From positions 248,001 to 312,000 of the forward strand of contig NZ_CP077107.1 of NCBI RefSeq assembly GCF_019263745.1: a DNA stretch of 64,000 bases, written 5' to 3'. The notes below the pieces were generated by a model. The model was not told where the DNA came from. It saw only the letters and a program-made list of their open reading frames with translations, and searched no databases. The DNA comes from Methanospirillum hungatei. Lineage in GTDB: Archaea; Halobacteriota; Methanomicrobia; Methanomicrobiales; Methanospirillaceae. This document shows positions 63,818 through 64,000 of this stretch, piece by piece. The stretch's first letter is position 1, and each line of letters opens with the position of its first letter. The position numbers and the translations under genes are program-made.

Positions 63818-64000
63818 GTACGCCGGGCAGGTGAAACCATAACAGTCTTAGGAACCATCTATGAGTTATACGAAAGATTAACCGAAAAAGAAAGAAACCC
63901 CCGCAGAATCTACCTGTCTGGAAAACTGTGGATCGCAGCGGGGTTAAACAGGTTATTAGATCCTGTTCTTTCATCTACTTTCTCATACCAAAACACCAAA
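63818..64000 (+). pseudogene. Open fragment without a start, running off the right edge
   Basis: The plus-strand frame from 63818 is open to the window end (61 codons) and reads as plausible protein: TITVLGTIYELYERLTEK, then RNPRRIYLSGKLWIAAGLNRLL. No ATG, GTG or TTG begins it; a neighbouring frame upstream (GIITDIFRHLKARHEYAG) ends just after it starts. A frameshifted gene is possible. I do not recognise the family. Confidence 0.3.

Noticed and set aside
50296-64000. Accessory region as an island integrated at the tRNA-Gly gene
   Set aside because: I find no repeat of the tRNA 3' end downstream and no integrase gene in the window.

Overview
The window looks like a chromosomal segment of a methanogenic archaeon of the Methanomicrobiales, most likely Methanospirillum or a close relative. 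Evidence for this: a methanogenesis marker 14 protein, MptD of methanopterin synthesis, an F420-linked (FrhB-like) glutamate synthase, archaeosortase A, an F420H2-oxidase-type flavoprotein, an archaeal phosphoribulokinase, archaeal CoA-synthesis genes, NMD3, TFS, diphthine synthase and Pth2, together with TATA-box promoters and moderately AT-rich DNA. No rRNA genes are seen; one tRNA-Gly(CCC) is present.

Layout. 1-456 is the start of a GH57 amylase running off the left edge. From 8963 back to 1078 runs a tight minus-strand block of ten genes: MptD, a TatD-like hydrolase, DUF424, NMD3, Taw2-like, CoaBC, pantoate kinase, phosphopantothenate synthetase, an RfcS-like clamp-loader subunit and a methyltransferase. 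9067-18840 holds adenylosuccinate lyase, exported TPR and beta-rich proteins, a BofA-like protein, a DUF155 protein, 5-formyl-THF cyclo-ligase, a Cdc48-type unfoldase and an Hsp20-like protein. 18842-28534 carries thioredoxin, a TMEM175-like channel, NifB, geranylgeranyl reductase, Pth2, TruD, a riboflavin/F420-pathway reductase, a CDP-alcohol phosphotransferase, archaeosortase A and TFS. 28722-38546 has a split YeeE/YedE transporter, methanogenesis marker 14, FprA, phosphoribulokinase, a NifH-family iron protein, NusA-like and HisE.

38543-50366 contains DphB, two cis-prenyltransferase paralogs meeting tail to tail (one catalytic, one apparently a non-catalytic partner), and a nitrogen-assimilation block: a four-subunit glutamate synthase whose electron-input subunit is FrhB-like, divergent from glutamine synthetase, with a palindrome just downstream of the glutamate synthase promoter. 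An AglJ-like glycosyltransferase and tRNA-Gly follow.

From about 51.4 kb the DNA changes character to an accessory/defence region. It holds a long AT-rich gap, a single-gene IS66-type insertion sequence, a HEPN-like fragment apparently cut by it, and a type III restriction-modification operon (mod, a KilA-N gene, res). The mod gene carries an in-frame amber stop near its end and a compositionally foreign target-recognition segment. Beyond it are about 600 bp of non-coding DNA with repeated motifs and strong hairpins, then a compact three-gene cassette encoding a STAS-like/GHKL ATPase, a DUF4325 STAS-like protein and a PIN-domain protein. That cassette looks like a partner-switching module wired to a nuclease and is my main candidate for an undescribed system. 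The last 800 bp hold little that can be supported.
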